This document shows, one piece after another, positions 1 through 6,678 of a stretch of 13,124 bases of DNA. Every line of letters starts with the position of its first letter. The stretch's first letter is position 1. The position numbers were made by a program, and so were the translations under genes. The DNA is taken from positions 1-13,124 of the forward strand of contig PKRH01000102.1 in NCBI GenBank assembly GCA_017577565.1, given 5' to 3'. The notes beneath the pieces are model-generated. The model searched no databases. It saw only the letters and a list, made by a program, of their open reading frames with translations, and was not told where the DNA came from. This DNA is from Thermoanaerobacterales bacterium (lineage in GTDB: Bacteria > Actinomycetota > Acidimicrobiia > Acidimicrobiales > JACDCH01).

Positions 1-289
1 ACCCCACCGTCGGGGCCGGCGCCGACGCGCCACGCTCGGCGTCGAAGGCGGCGAGGGCGGCGGCGATCGCCTGCTCCCGGGCGGCGGGGTCCGGTGGCGG
101 GACGTCGGCGGCCCGGAGGGCGTCGCGCGCCGCCGCCAGCTCCGCCGCCCGGGCGGCGACGTCGGGCCGGGCCCGCGCCGCGGCCGCCGTCTCCGGGTCG
201 AGCTCGCCGTCGACCAGGGCCGATGCGAGCTCGTCGACGCTCGTCCCGGGGTCGTCGGGGGAGGCAGGGCGCGGGTCGTCGGGCGTCAT
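1..289 (-). CDS. Putative anti-sigma factor, N-terminal part (cut by window edge)
   Basis: The ATG at 289 overlaps the stop of the sigma factor gene as ATGA (286-289), so the two are translationally coupled. The 96 visible codons begin MTPDDPRPASPDDPGTSV and continue with DELASALVDGELDPETAA, then an Ala/Arg/Glu-rich stretch predicted helical. The 'L-(V/L)-DGEL' pattern near the N-terminus is typical of actinobacterial anti-sigma factors, and a gene directly downstream of an ECF sigma factor is usually its antagonist; in mycobacteria rsmA follows sigM. The visible part has no His or Cys, so the HxxxCxxC zinc motif of ZAS-type anti-sigma factors is absent here. The C-terminal half, where a membrane segment would be expected, lies outside the window. 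The function is inferred from position and the short motif, not from a complete domain. Confidence 0.62.
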   Translation of the reverse strand, partial: MTPDDPRPASPDDPGTSVDELASALVDGELDPETAAAARARPDVAARAAELAAARDALRAADVPPPDPAAREQAIAAALAAFDAERGASAPAPTVG

Positions 290-945
290 GGTCGTCGTGT
301 TGGACGGTCGTGGGGGTCCCCGGGGTTCCCGAGGAGCGCGGCCAGCTGGGCGCGGCCCCGGGCGATGCGGGAGCGCACCGTGCCCGGCGGGATGCCGAGC
401 ACCTCGCCGATCTCGGCGTAGCCCAGGTCGCAGAGGTCCCGCAGGACGACGGCGGCCCGGAACTCCGCCGGGAGGCGGGCCAGCGCGGCGTCGACGTCGA
501 CGCGGGCGGCGACCGCGCCGATGCCCCCGTCGCCCTCGCCCGCCGGGCGGGAGGCCAGGGGGTCGCCGGGGCCCGTGCGGCGCTCGCCGTCGCCGGTGGA
601 CGCCGGCCCCTGGACGATCGCGACCCCCCGGGTGTGGTCGGCGGCCTCGACGAGCCCCGGCACCGGGCGTCGCCGCCGCCGGCGCAGCTCGTCGAGGCAG
701 GCGTTGGTGGCCACCCGGTACGACCACGTCGTGAACGTGGACCGGCCGTCGAAGCGGCGGATGCCCCGGGCGATCGCGATCAGGGCGTCCTGCAGCGCGT
801 CCCGGGCGTCGGCCTCGTCGCCGAGGAGCCGCCGGCACAGGCGCCAGAGCCGGTCGTGGTGCCGGCGCAGCAGCGCGTCGAGCGCGGCGCGGTCACCCGC
901 CCGCGCGGCGTCGACGAGCGTCTGGTCCGAGGCTGCGGGAGTGAT
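286..945 (-). CDS. ECF-type RNA polymerase sigma factor, SigM-like, apparent ATC start
   Basis: This sigma-70 family factor would direct RNA polymerase to a stress or envelope regulon. With the start taken at 945 it has 219 residues. Region 2 spans about residues 20-90 and includes the DALQDALIAI helix and FDGRSTFTTWSYRVATNACL, the usual region 2.3/2.4 sequence. A basic run of arginines and a 55-residue linker of low complexity follow, then region 4 at about 149-204 with LPAEFRAAVVLRDLCDLGY and the helix-turn-helix GIPPGTVRSRIARGRAQL. No ATG, GTG or TTG lies in frame between the kinase stop (961-963) and region 2. ATC at 945 is chosen because a TACGCT box lies 7 nt upstream, as for other genes here, and the sequence then reads (M)TPAASDQTLVDAARAGD, typical of this family. 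The GTG at 714 would remove most of region 2. Product sure; start uncertain. Confidence 0.92.
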   Translation of the reverse strand: MTPAASDQTLVDAARAGDRAALDALLRRHHDRLWRLCRRLLGDEADARDALQDALIAIARGIRRFDGRSTFTTWSYRVATNACLDELRRRRRRPVPGLVEAADHTRGVAIVQGPASTGDGERRTGPGDPLASRPAGEGDGGIGAVAARVDVDAALARLPAEFRAAVVLRDLCDLGYAEIGEVLGIPPGTVRSRIARGRAQLAALLGNPGDPHDRPTRRP

Positions 946-952
946 GGCCGTG

Positions 953-958
953 AGCGTA
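953..958 (-). promoter_or_regulatory. Putative -10 box (TACGCT) of the sigma factor gene
   Basis: TACGCT on the minus strand lies 7 nt before the presumed ATC start, just after the kinase stop codon. The same hexamer precedes the GNAT leader ORF (7-nt gap) and cca (8-nt gap). This suggests that the sigma gene has its own leaderless promoter inside the kinase-sigma-anti-sigma cluster. No clear -35 element is visible. Confidence 0.5.
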
Positions 959-960
959 GG

Positions 961-2556
961 TCAGCGGGCGATGCGGACCTCGTCGACCCGGACGAGGTTG
1001 CCGCTGCCCGCCCGGGTGAACCAGATGAGGACGGCGCCGCCCTCGGCGTCGAGGCCCTCGACCGACGCCGTGCCGCCGGCACCGGTCAGCTCGGCCACCG
1101 GCTCGCCCCAGCCGTCCAGCGCCGAGTGGGCCTCGTCGGCGACGTACACCTCGGCCTCCCAGCCCGACACGCCCGTGTCGATCTCGAGGCCCCGCACCGG
1201 CCCGGGCTCGTCGAGCTCGACGATCAGGCCGACGCCGTCCTTGAGGCCGCCCCACTCGGGCGAGTTGTAGCGCTCGCTCGACCACGACGTGCCCGGGTCG
1301 CCGTCGAAGGCGTAGCCGTTGCGGGCCTCGTCCGGGTGCTCGGACCCGTCGCCCTGGGGGTCGAAGTCGATCGTGCCCACGATGGTGGCGAGCTCGCCGG
1401 TCGGCTCGTCGGTCTCGTCGGAGGTCCCGTCGCCGTCCTGGTCGTCGCCGAACAGGCCGTCGCCCGAGCCCTGCAGGAGCAGGCCGGCGACACCGAGCGC
1501 GACCGCCACGAGCACGACCAGCAGCGTGGGGACGAGCCAGCGCCGCTCGCTCTCGGCGAACCGGGGCGGCGAGGTCCCGCCGGGCGGCGTGTGCCAGGTC
1601 CCCGGCGGTGCCGTCGCCGGGCGGCCGGCCGGGGTGGCGGTGGTGGGCGGGACCGGCGCGGCGACCGTGACCTCGTCGGTGGTCGGCGGCCGGTCGTCGG
1701 CCCCGGCGCTCAGCAGCGCGGCCCGGACGTCGGTGGCCGACGGGAACCGGTCGGCCGGGTCGCGGGCCAGCAGCCGCATGGTGATGGCCTCGAGCTCGCG
1801 CGGGATGCCCGGCTTGATCAGCCGGGGCCGGGGCGGGTCGTTGTGGAGGCGGGCGAGGGCCGTCGACGACGACGTGTCCGCCTCGAACGGCACCCGGCCG
1901 CAGAGCATCTCGTAGAGGACGACGCCGAGGCTGTAGAGGTCGGTCCGCCCGTCGACCGGCTTCGCCTCGACCTGCTCCGGCGCCAGGTACTTGGCCGTGC
2001 CGAGGAACGACCCCTCCTGGGTGAGGTCGGCCGACTCGGCGGCCTTGGCGATGCCGAAGTCGCTGACCTTCACCCGCCCGTCCTCGGACAGGAGGATGTT
2101 GGCCGGCTTGATGTCGCGGTGGACGAGGCCGGCGGCGTGGGCGACGGCCAGCGCGCCAGCGACCTGGGCCGCGATGTTGGCGGCCACCCAGGGGTCGATC
2201 GGGCCCTGGTCGAGGCGCTGGCGCAGGGTCTGGCCCCGCACCAGCTCCATGACGATGGCCTCGATGCCGTTGTCGCTGCAGGTGTCGTAGACGGCGACGA
2301 TCGCGGGGTGCGACAGGCGGGCGACGGCGATGGCCTCGTGCCGGAACCGGGTCACGAACGTCTCGTCGGCGGCCAGGTGCTGGTGGAGGATCTTGACGGC
2401 GATCGCCCGCCGGAGCACCTCGTCGGTGCCCCGCCACACCTGCGCCATGCCCCCGGACGCGAGCAGCTCCTCGAGGCGGTACCGCGCACCCAGGAGCGCG
2501 CCGGCAGAGACGCCGGCGGCTTGCGACGGGCCGGAGGGGGGAGGCGTCACTGCCAC
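961..2556 (-). CDS. Transmembrane Ser/Thr protein kinase (PknB-like) with extracellular discoidin-like domain
   Basis: A Hanks-type kinase of 531 residues. The kinase domain (about 25-285) has the glycine loop LLASGGMAQVWRG (31-43), catalytic Lys55 in AVK, Glu74 of helix C, HRDIKPAN (146-153), DFG (166-168) and APE (192-194), so it should be active. A Pro/Thr-rich linker (286-335) leads to one membrane helix (about 340-361), then an acidic loop (372-383) of pattern DxDxDGxxDxxD. The C-terminal extracytoplasmic part (about 390-531) resembles F5/8 type C (discoidin) folds, with FDGDPGTSWSSERY as a hallmark. The layout of kinase, TM and beta-sandwich matches the C-terminal half of the mycobacterial MurJ fusion Rv3910, whose kinase-like domain is a pseudokinase. 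The GTG start at 2556 has TACGGT 9 nt upstream; a second GTG at 2550 is possible. The stop is in the same frame as the sigma factor. The ligand of the outer domain is unknown. Confidence 0.95.
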   Translation of the reverse strand: MAVTPPPSGPSQAAGVSAGALLGARYRLEELLASGGMAQVWRGTDEVLRRAIAVKILHQHLAADETFVTRFRHEAIAVARLSHPAIVAVYDTCSDNGIEAIVMELVRGQTLRQRLDQGPIDPWVAANIAAQVAGALAVAHAAGLVHRDIKPANILLSEDGRVKVSDFGIAKAAESADLTQEGSFLGTAKYLAPEQVEAKPVDGRTDLYSLGVVLYEMLCGRVPFEADTSSSTALARLHNDPPRPRLIKPGIPRELEAITMRLLARDPADRFPSATDVRAALLSAGADDRPPTTDEVTVAAPVPPTTATPAGRPATAPPGTWHTPPGGTSPPRFAESERRWLVPTLLVVLVAVALGVAGLLLQGSGDGLFGDDQDGDGTSDETDEPTGELATIVGTIDFDPQGDGSEHPDEARNGYAFDGDPGTSWSSERYNSPEWGGLKDGVGLIVELDEPGPVRGLEIDTGVSGWEAEVYVADEAHSALDGWGEPVAELTGAGGTASVEGLDAEGGAVLIWFTRAGSGNLVRVDEVRIAR

Positions 2557-2565
2557 GGTGAGCCA

Positions 2566-2571
2566 ACCGTA
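2566..2571 (-). promoter_or_regulatory. Putative -10 box (TACGGT) of the kinase gene
   Basis: TACGGT on the minus strand ends 9 nt before the GTG start at 2556, and no Shine-Dalgarno sequence is present between them. It fits a leaderless transcript. The region about 17 nt upstream, where a -35 would sit, is occupied by the inverted repeat at 2586-2600. Confidence 0.5.
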
Positions 2572-2585
2572 GCGAACCGGGCACC

Positions 2586-2600
2586 CTGACGTGGCGTCAG
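2586..2600. promoter_or_regulatory. Inverted repeat CTGACG-N3-CGTCAG upstream of the kinase
   Basis: The plus strand reads ctgacgtggcgtcag, a perfect 6+6 bp inverted repeat with a 3-nt spacer, in the 69-bp gap between the degV stop and the kinase start. It covers the -35 position relative to the TACGGT box, so it could be an operator or an activator site. It is too short, and lacks a T tract, to be convincing as a degV terminator. Confidence 0.4.
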
Positions 2601-2625
2601 CGGCGGCCGCCCCTGGCCGGGTCGC

Positions 2626-3459
2626 TCACGCCGGATCCAGCCACGTGAGCCCCAGGACGCGGGGACCGGCATGGGTACCGATGGTCGGGCCGATGACGCC
2701 GACGCGGATCTCGTCGCGCGAGTAGCGGGGCGACAGCAGCTCGAGCATGTCGTCCACGTCGGGGGCCATGCCGTGGGCCACGCACAGGTGCTCGACCTTG
2801 GGCCGCTCGAACACCTTGTCGCGCAGCCACTCCAGGGCCTTCCGCCGGGTGCGGGCCTTGCCCGCCTCGGCCACCTCGCCCGACGACACGTCGAGCAGCG
2901 GCTTGATCGACAGCAGCGAGCCCAGCAACGCCTGGGCGTTGCCGATGCGGCCGCCCTTCTTCAGGTTCTCGAGCGTGTCGAGCGCGCCGACGATGCGGAT
3001 GCGGGGCTTGAGGCTCTCGACCAGCGCCACCACGTCGTCGGCGCTGGCCCCGTCCGCGGCGGCCTGCGCGGCCAGCCGGATGATCGTGGCGAGGCCCGCC
3101 GTGATGGTGAGCGAGTCGACGACCCGGACGTCCACGTCGGTCGCCTTCGCCGCGGTCCGGGCCGACTCGATGGTGGCCGAGAGCTTCGAGGACAGGTTGA
3201 TGCACACGACGGCGTCGGCACCGGCCTCGGCCTGCTTGGTGAACGCGGCCTCGAAGGCGCCGGGCGAGGGCGCCGAGGTCTCGGGCAGCTCGGCGCTCGA
3301 GGTGAGGCGCTCGTAGAACTCGCTGGTCGAGAGGTCGACCCCGTCTTTGAACTCCTCGCTGCCGAAGCGGATCGACAGCGGCACGATCTCGACGCCGAGC
3401 TCGCGCGCCTCGTCGGCGGAGAGGTCGGCGGACGAGTCGGTGACGATGCGGACCGGCAT
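2626..3459 (-). CDS. DegV family fatty-acid-binding protein
   Basis: A DegV (FakB-like) protein of 277 residues, the usual family length. These proteins bind a fatty acid and, with the kinase FakA, present it for phosphorylation; no fakA-like gene is visible here. Family signatures are VRIVTDSSADLS (3-14), TSAPSPGAF (61-69, the counterpart of the TSQPS ligand loop), INLSSKLSATIESA (87-100), LDTLENLKKGGRIG (160-173) and VIGPTIGTHAGP (255-266). The ATG at 3459 is chosen because the DegV fold begins right there and TAGGGT lies 8 nt upstream; the frame stays open far upstream only as a shadow of the DUF6049 gene. It sits between the DUF6049 gene and the kinase, the place where murJ is found in mycobacteria. 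Confidence 0.95.
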   Translation of the reverse strand: MPVRIVTDSSADLSADEARELGVEIVPLSIRFGSEEFKDGVDLSTSEFYERLTSSAELPETSAPSPGAFEAAFTKQAEAGADAVVCINLSSKLSATIESARTAAKATDVDVRVVDSLTITAGLATIIRLAAQAAADGASADDVVALVESLKPRIRIVGALDTLENLKKGGRIGNAQALLGSLLSIKPLLDVSSGEVAEAGKARTRRKALEWLRDKVFERPKVEHLCVAHGMAPDVDDMLELLSPRYSRDEIRVGVIGPTIGTHAGPRVLGLTWLDPA

Positions 3460-3467
3460 GTCGGGCG

Positions 3468-3473
3468 ACCCTA
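3468..3473 (-). promoter_or_regulatory. Putative -10 box (TAGGGT) of degV
   Basis: TAGGGT on the minus strand lies 8 nt before the ATG at 3459, and the intervening 8 nt contain no Shine-Dalgarno sequence. It fits the leaderless pattern seen across the window. Confidence 0.42.
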
Positions 3474-3534
3474 CTCGCGCGGTGGCCGTGCCCGCGCCGG
3501 TCCCGTGGTGCGGCGGCCCCGCCCCGCCCGGGTG

Positions 3535-3553
3535 GCCGCCCCGGGGGGGCGGC
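3535..3553 (-). terminator. GC-rich hairpin after the DUF6049 gene
   Basis: gccgcccc (3535-3542) pairs with ggggcggc (3546-3553), giving a perfect 8-bp stem with a 3-nt loop just downstream of the stop at 3558. There is no T tract, so a terminator role is only plausible; stem-only terminators are often proposed in high-GC actinobacteria. Confidence 0.35.
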
Positions 3554-3557
3554 GGCC

Positions 3558-5705
3558 TCAGCGGTTGCGGGAGCGGGACCGGGCGAGGTGCGCGGGGCGG
3601 TAGCCGTCCTCCTCGTCGTCGGCGCCGTCGTCGACCGCGCCGCGGGCGGCGTGCCGCCGGTCCCCGTCCCGGTCGGGGCCGGCCGGGACGAGGTGGCGCG
3701 AGCGCCGGGTGCTGCGCCAGTGCCGGGCCCACCACACCGCGAGGAACAGGGCGGCGCCGATCGACAGCACCAGCCCGACGCCGGAGATGGCGGTCGAGCG
3801 CACGTCGAAGGTCGACGTGTCGAGCACGACCGTGCCGTCGGGGCTGGTGACCGTCACCGCCATGGTGAACGCGCCCGACGTCCGGGTCCGGACCGGGACC
3901 TCGAGGCGGGTCGTGCCCGGCTCCAGGGTCTGGACGAACTCGTCGCCCTCGGGGAACTCGAGCTGGTCGCTGTCGACCTCGACCCGGACCGTGAGGTCGC
4001 GCTCCGAGTTGTTCGTGAGCGTCACCGGGATGGTCGCCTCGCGCGAGGTCAGCGTGATGCGGAACTCGTCGGGCAGCGTCACGGCGCCGGCGACCGCCTC
4101 GAGGTCGGTCTCGGCGGCGGCGAGGTAGTCCTCCCGCTGGTCGCCCGGCGTGTCGGCGCCGGTGCTCATGAGCAGCAGGTGCTGGAGCAGGCGGGTCGAC
4201 CCCGGGCTGCCGAGGGCGGCCTCGACGCCCGCGACCCGGGAGCGGGCCCGCCGGACGCGGGGGGCGAGCGGCACGAGGTCGTCGTCGACGGCGTGGGGTG
4301 CGAGCCCGAGGCGGTCGGGCCCCTCCTCGGGCGGCCCGACCTCGTCGAAGACCTCGTCGATCGCCATCGGCCGCAGGGCGTGGCCGGTCTGCAGGTCCCG
4401 CAGCGCCGCGGCGACGACGTCGGGGGCGATGGGCTCGTCGCCCGGCAGCAGCACGGTCACGACCCGGGGGATGGACGGGGCCTCGAGCCAGGTGATGGCC
4501 AGCTCGGCGAGGAACCGGTGGACGTCGACGGCGCCGTCGGCGTCGGCCAGCGCGTCGGAGAGCTCGGGGTCGACCACGACGCCGACCAGGCCGCTGTCGC
4601 CGAGGGCCACCGGCGTCAGCGGCACGGTGGCGTCGTCGTCGCCGTCCCCGTCGTCCACGGCGGTGGCGGGCACGACGGCCCGCCGCAGCCCCAGCTCGAC
4701 CGCGGTGCTCGCCCCCAGCTCGCCGAGGGTCTCGCCGGCCAGCCACATGCCGCCGAGCGGCTCGCGCGCCAGGCGGCTGCGCACGACGTTGGCGCCCCCG
4801 TCGGCCTGGGCGGCGGCCTCCGAGAGCAGCCCGGCCCGCTGCAGGGTCGCGAGGTCGACGCCGACGAAGGGCCGGGCGAACACGGGCCGGCCCGCGGTCG
4901 CCGACGCCAGCTGCTCGACCGTCGCCCGACCGGCCTCCTCGTCCTGGGCCAGGGCCTCGATCGTCTCCGGGCGGGGCGCCAGCGTGAGGGTGACGCCCGC
5001 GGTGGCGCGCAGCAGCTCGACCCGCTCCTCGGCCCGCTCGAGGGCGTCGTCCGGCAGGGACCACGTGCCGTCGGGCTGGAGCGCGTGGTCGGCGCCGACC
5101 TCGACGAGCACGGCGACGCCCAGCGGCGGGTACTCGTCGGTGCGGTCGCGCAGGTAGGAGAGGTAGGTGAGCTCGGCGTCGAGCACCTCGCCGTCCGGCG
5201 CCAGGAGCCGCACCTCGACGGGGTACACGCCGCGGCCCGACAGGCGGGTGCCGCCCGCGCCGACGGGGAAGCCGATCGTGACCTCACCGGGCCCTCGGGC
5301 GGGGAGCGAGGCGAGCGGCCGCGGCTCGACTTGGTGCTCGACGGCGCCCCGCTCGCCCTCGAGCGTGGCCCGGAACTGGGACCGGGACTCGAGGCGCTCG
5401 TGGACGACGAGGTCGAGCAAGGCGCCGGCCGGGGCGCCGGCGACGCGGACGGTGACCTCGTAGGCGTCGCCGGCGTAGACCCAGGTGGGTTGGTCGACCA
5501 GCTCGATCGTCCCGCCGGCCTGGCGGCCGAGCGGCCGGGGGTCGGGCACCGCCGGCGGGCCGCCCCCCGGCGACCCCGCGCCCGCCGGCGGCGCGGCGAG
5601 GAGGGCCAGCAGCAGGGCGAGCAGCACGAGGGCCGGGAGGGACGGCCGGCGCCGGTGGGCCACGGGCCGGCGCCGGGCCGCGGCGGCCTGGCGCGGCCGG
5701 CTCAT
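3558..5705 (-). CDS. DUF6049-type secreted, membrane-anchored protein (Rv3909-like)
   Basis: A 715-residue protein of unknown biochemical role, probably acting at the cell envelope. The N-terminus is a signal peptide: an Arg-rich start, then a Leu/Ala core at about 21-40 and small residues near 41-44. The large exported body begins with a beta-rich segment (about 65-180) around DQPTWVYAGDAYEVTVRV. Near 545-640 there is an Ig-like stretch including PVTLTNNSERDLTVRVEV. One C-terminal membrane helix (about 640-660) is followed by a short basic, then acidic cytoplasmic tail. Size, architecture and position between the cca and sigM genes match the actinobacterial DUF6049 family (Rv3909 in M. tuberculosis); that assignment is from layout, not a search. 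The ATG at 5705 overlaps the GNAT stop as ATGA, so the two are coupled. The large body contains no catalytic motif I recognise. Confidence 0.8.
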   Translation of the reverse strand: MSRPRQAAAARRRPVAHRRRPSLPALVLLALLLALLAAPPAGAGSPGGGPPAVPDPRPLGRQAGGTIELVDQPTWVYAGDAYEVTVRVAGAPAGALLDLVVHERLESRSQFRATLEGERGAVEHQVEPRPLASLPARGPGEVTIGFPVGAGGTRLSGRGVYPVEVRLLAPDGEVLDAELTYLSYLRDRTDEYPPLGVAVLVEVGADHALQPDGTWSLPDDALERAEERVELLRATAGVTLTLAPRPETIEALAQDEEAGRATVEQLASATAGRPVFARPFVGVDLATLQRAGLLSEAAAQADGGANVVRSRLAREPLGGMWLAGETLGELGASTAVELGLRRAVVPATAVDDGDGDDDATVPLTPVALGDSGLVGVVVDPELSDALADADGAVDVHRFLAELAITWLEAPSIPRVVTVLLPGDEPIAPDVVAAALRDLQTGHALRPMAIDEVFDEVGPPEEGPDRLGLAPHAVDDDLVPLAPRVRRARSRVAGVEAALGSPGSTRLLQHLLLMSTGADTPGDQREDYLAAAETDLEAVAGAVTLPDEFRITLTSREATIPVTLTNNSERDLTVRVEVDSDQLEFPEGDEFVQTLEPGTTRLEVPVRTRTSGAFTMAVTVTSPDGTVVLDTSTFDVRSTAISGVGLVLSIGAALFLAVWWARHWRSTRRSRHLVPAGPDRDGDRRHAARGAVDDGADDEEDGYRPAHLARSRSRNR

Positions 5706-6496
5706 CGGGGCTCCGACGCCGCCGGCCGGCGGTGGTCGGGCTCGGCGGTGCGGTGGCCGGCGCCGCTGCCGCCCCCGTCGCCCACCAGGTCGCGCTGCAG
5801 GACCGCGAGGCCCTCGGCCTGCACCACGAACCCGAGGCGCTGGTAGAGGCGCAGCGACCGGGCGTTGTCCTCCTGCGTGTTGACCAGCGCGTCGCGGGCG
5901 CCCCACCGCCGCAGCCAGCGCAGGCCGTCGACGAGCAGCGCGGCGCCGATGCCGCGGCCCTGGTGCTCGGGGGCCACGGCCAGGCGCTGGACGTAGCCGT
6001 TGGGCCCGGTCCGGCCGCACACCGCGTAGCCGACCACCTCGCCGTCGGCGTCGCGGGCCACCTGGAAGTGGACGCTGGCCGTGGCGCTCAGGGCCTCGAC
6101 GAGGCCGGCCTCGTCGAGGCGCCAGAACGGCGCGAAGGCCGCCCGGTCGACGGCGAGCGCCCGGGCGTGGTCGACGCGCCGGGCCCGGCGGATGCCGATG
6201 CCGGGCGGGCAGGCGGCGGCGGGCAGGTCGCCGAGGTCGTGCAGCAGCAGGTGCAGGTGGGCGGCCTCGACGAAGCCGGCGGCGAGGAACGGCCCGCGGT
6301 CGGGGGCCCGGAGTGCGGCGGTGATCACCGACCGGTAGCCGCGGCGCCGCAGGTCGTCGAGGACGTGGTCGACGTCGTCGACCGTCAGCGGGCCGAGGTG
6401 GTCGAGGGCCGGCGTCACGTGGGCGACCCGGGCGTCACCCTGCCAGGGCCGCACCCGCAGGCGGGCGGATCGGCGGCGGGCGGGGAGCGCGCTCAT
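5702..6496 (-). CDS. GNAT family N-acetyltransferase
   Basis: An acetyl-CoA-dependent N-acetyltransferase of 264 residues. The C-terminal GNAT domain (about 100-235) carries the acetyl-CoA loop motif VQRLAVAPEHQGRGIGAALL (169-188, with Gln179, Arg181, Gly182 and Gly184) and the later motif DNARSLRLYQRLGFV (210-224). The N-terminal 90 residues, including HVLDDLRRRGYRSVITAAL and FLAAGFVEAAHLHLL, look like a second, degenerate GNAT repeat lacking the loop. The substrate cannot be read from sequence. The ATG at 6496 is chosen because the fold starts soon after and it overlaps the TGA of a 32-codon leader ORF (ATGA). A GTG at 6595 would add a Pro/Arg-rich extension of 33 residues with less coding-like third positions. 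The gene is divergent from the deacetylase-like gene and coupled to the DUF6049 gene. In mycobacteria the equivalent position holds a Nudix gene. Confidence 0.92.
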   Translation of the reverse strand: MSALPARRRSARLRVRPWQGDARVAHVTPALDHLGPLTVDDVDHVLDDLRRRGYRSVITAALRAPDRGPFLAAGFVEAAHLHLLLHDLGDLPAAACPPGIGIRRARRVDHARALAVDRAAFAPFWRLDEAGLVEALSATASVHFQVARDADGEVVGYAVCGRTGPNGYVQRLAVAPEHQGRGIGAALLVDGLRWLRRWGARDALVNTQEDNARSLRLYQRLGFVVQAEGLAVLQRDLVGDGGGSGAGHRTAEPDHRRPAASEPR

Positions 6497-6591
6497 GCGT
6501 CGGGCACGGGGCGTGGTCCCGGCGGGGACGGGCGGAGGCGGACGGTCGAGCTCGGCGACCCGCCGTCTCGGCGGGCGGCCACCACGGTCAT
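6493..6591 (-). CDS. Possible 32-residue leader ORF upstream of the GNAT gene
   Basis: An ATG at 6591 opens a 32-codon frame beginning MTVVAARRDGGSPSSTVRL and ending PVPDA. Its TGA overlaps the GNAT ATG as ATGA (6493-6496). TACGCT lies 7 nt upstream, so this ATG would be at or next to the 5' end of a leaderless mRNA. By my count 28 of 32 codons end in G or C, against 26 of 34 in the overlapping alternative frame. It could be a translated coupling leader, a small protein, or a sign of a frameshift relative to an ancestral longer GNAT N-terminus. There is no recognisable domain. Confidence 0.42.
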   Translation of the reverse strand: MTVVAARRDGGSPSSTVRLRPSPPGPRPVPDA

Positions 6592-6598
6592 GCACACG

Positions 6599-6604
6599 AG
6601 CGTA
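6599..6604 (-). promoter_or_regulatory. Putative -10 box (TACGCT) for the GNAT-DUF6049 operon
   Basis: TACGCT on the minus strand is separated by 7 nt (CGTGTGC) from the ATG at 6591. It is identical in sequence to the boxes before the sigma factor and cca. It shares the 87-bp divergent region with the deacetylase promoter. Confidence 0.5.
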
Positions 6605-6662
6605 GGCAACGCCGGAGCGGGCGGCGCGCGTGTCGGGGGAGCGCGTTCGGCGGCCGGGCCGT

Positions 6663-6668
6663 TAGCGT
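6663..6668 (+). promoter_or_regulatory. Putative -10 box (TAGCGT) of the deacetylase-like gene
   Basis: TAGCGT lies 10 nt before the ATG at 6679. There is no good Shine-Dalgarno; GAGCAG at 6672-6677 is weak. It is consistent with a leaderless or nearly leaderless transcript. Confidence 0.45.
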
Positions 6669-6678
6669 TCCGAGCAGC

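Noticed and set aside
286..714. Sigma factor starting at the GTG at 714 (142 residues)
   Set aside because: This would delete most of region 2, including the core-binding helix that is clearly encoded upstream in the same frame.
94..2589. A plus-strand open frame of 831 codons across the sigma factor and kinase genes
   Set aside because: It is antisense to two clear families, has Arg/Gly/Ala-rich composition without domains, and arises from the scarcity of stop codons in GC-rich DNA.
2626..5064. An 812-codon frame fusing DegV to a long N-terminal part
   Set aside because: The N-terminal part is a shadow of the DUF6049 gene in another frame; DegV begins exactly at the ATG at 3459 behind a -10-like box.
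3588..5846. A plus-strand 752-codon open frame antisense to the DUF6049 gene
   Set aside because: No start context and no domain; the opposite strand encodes a signal peptide, beta-rich domains and a membrane helix.
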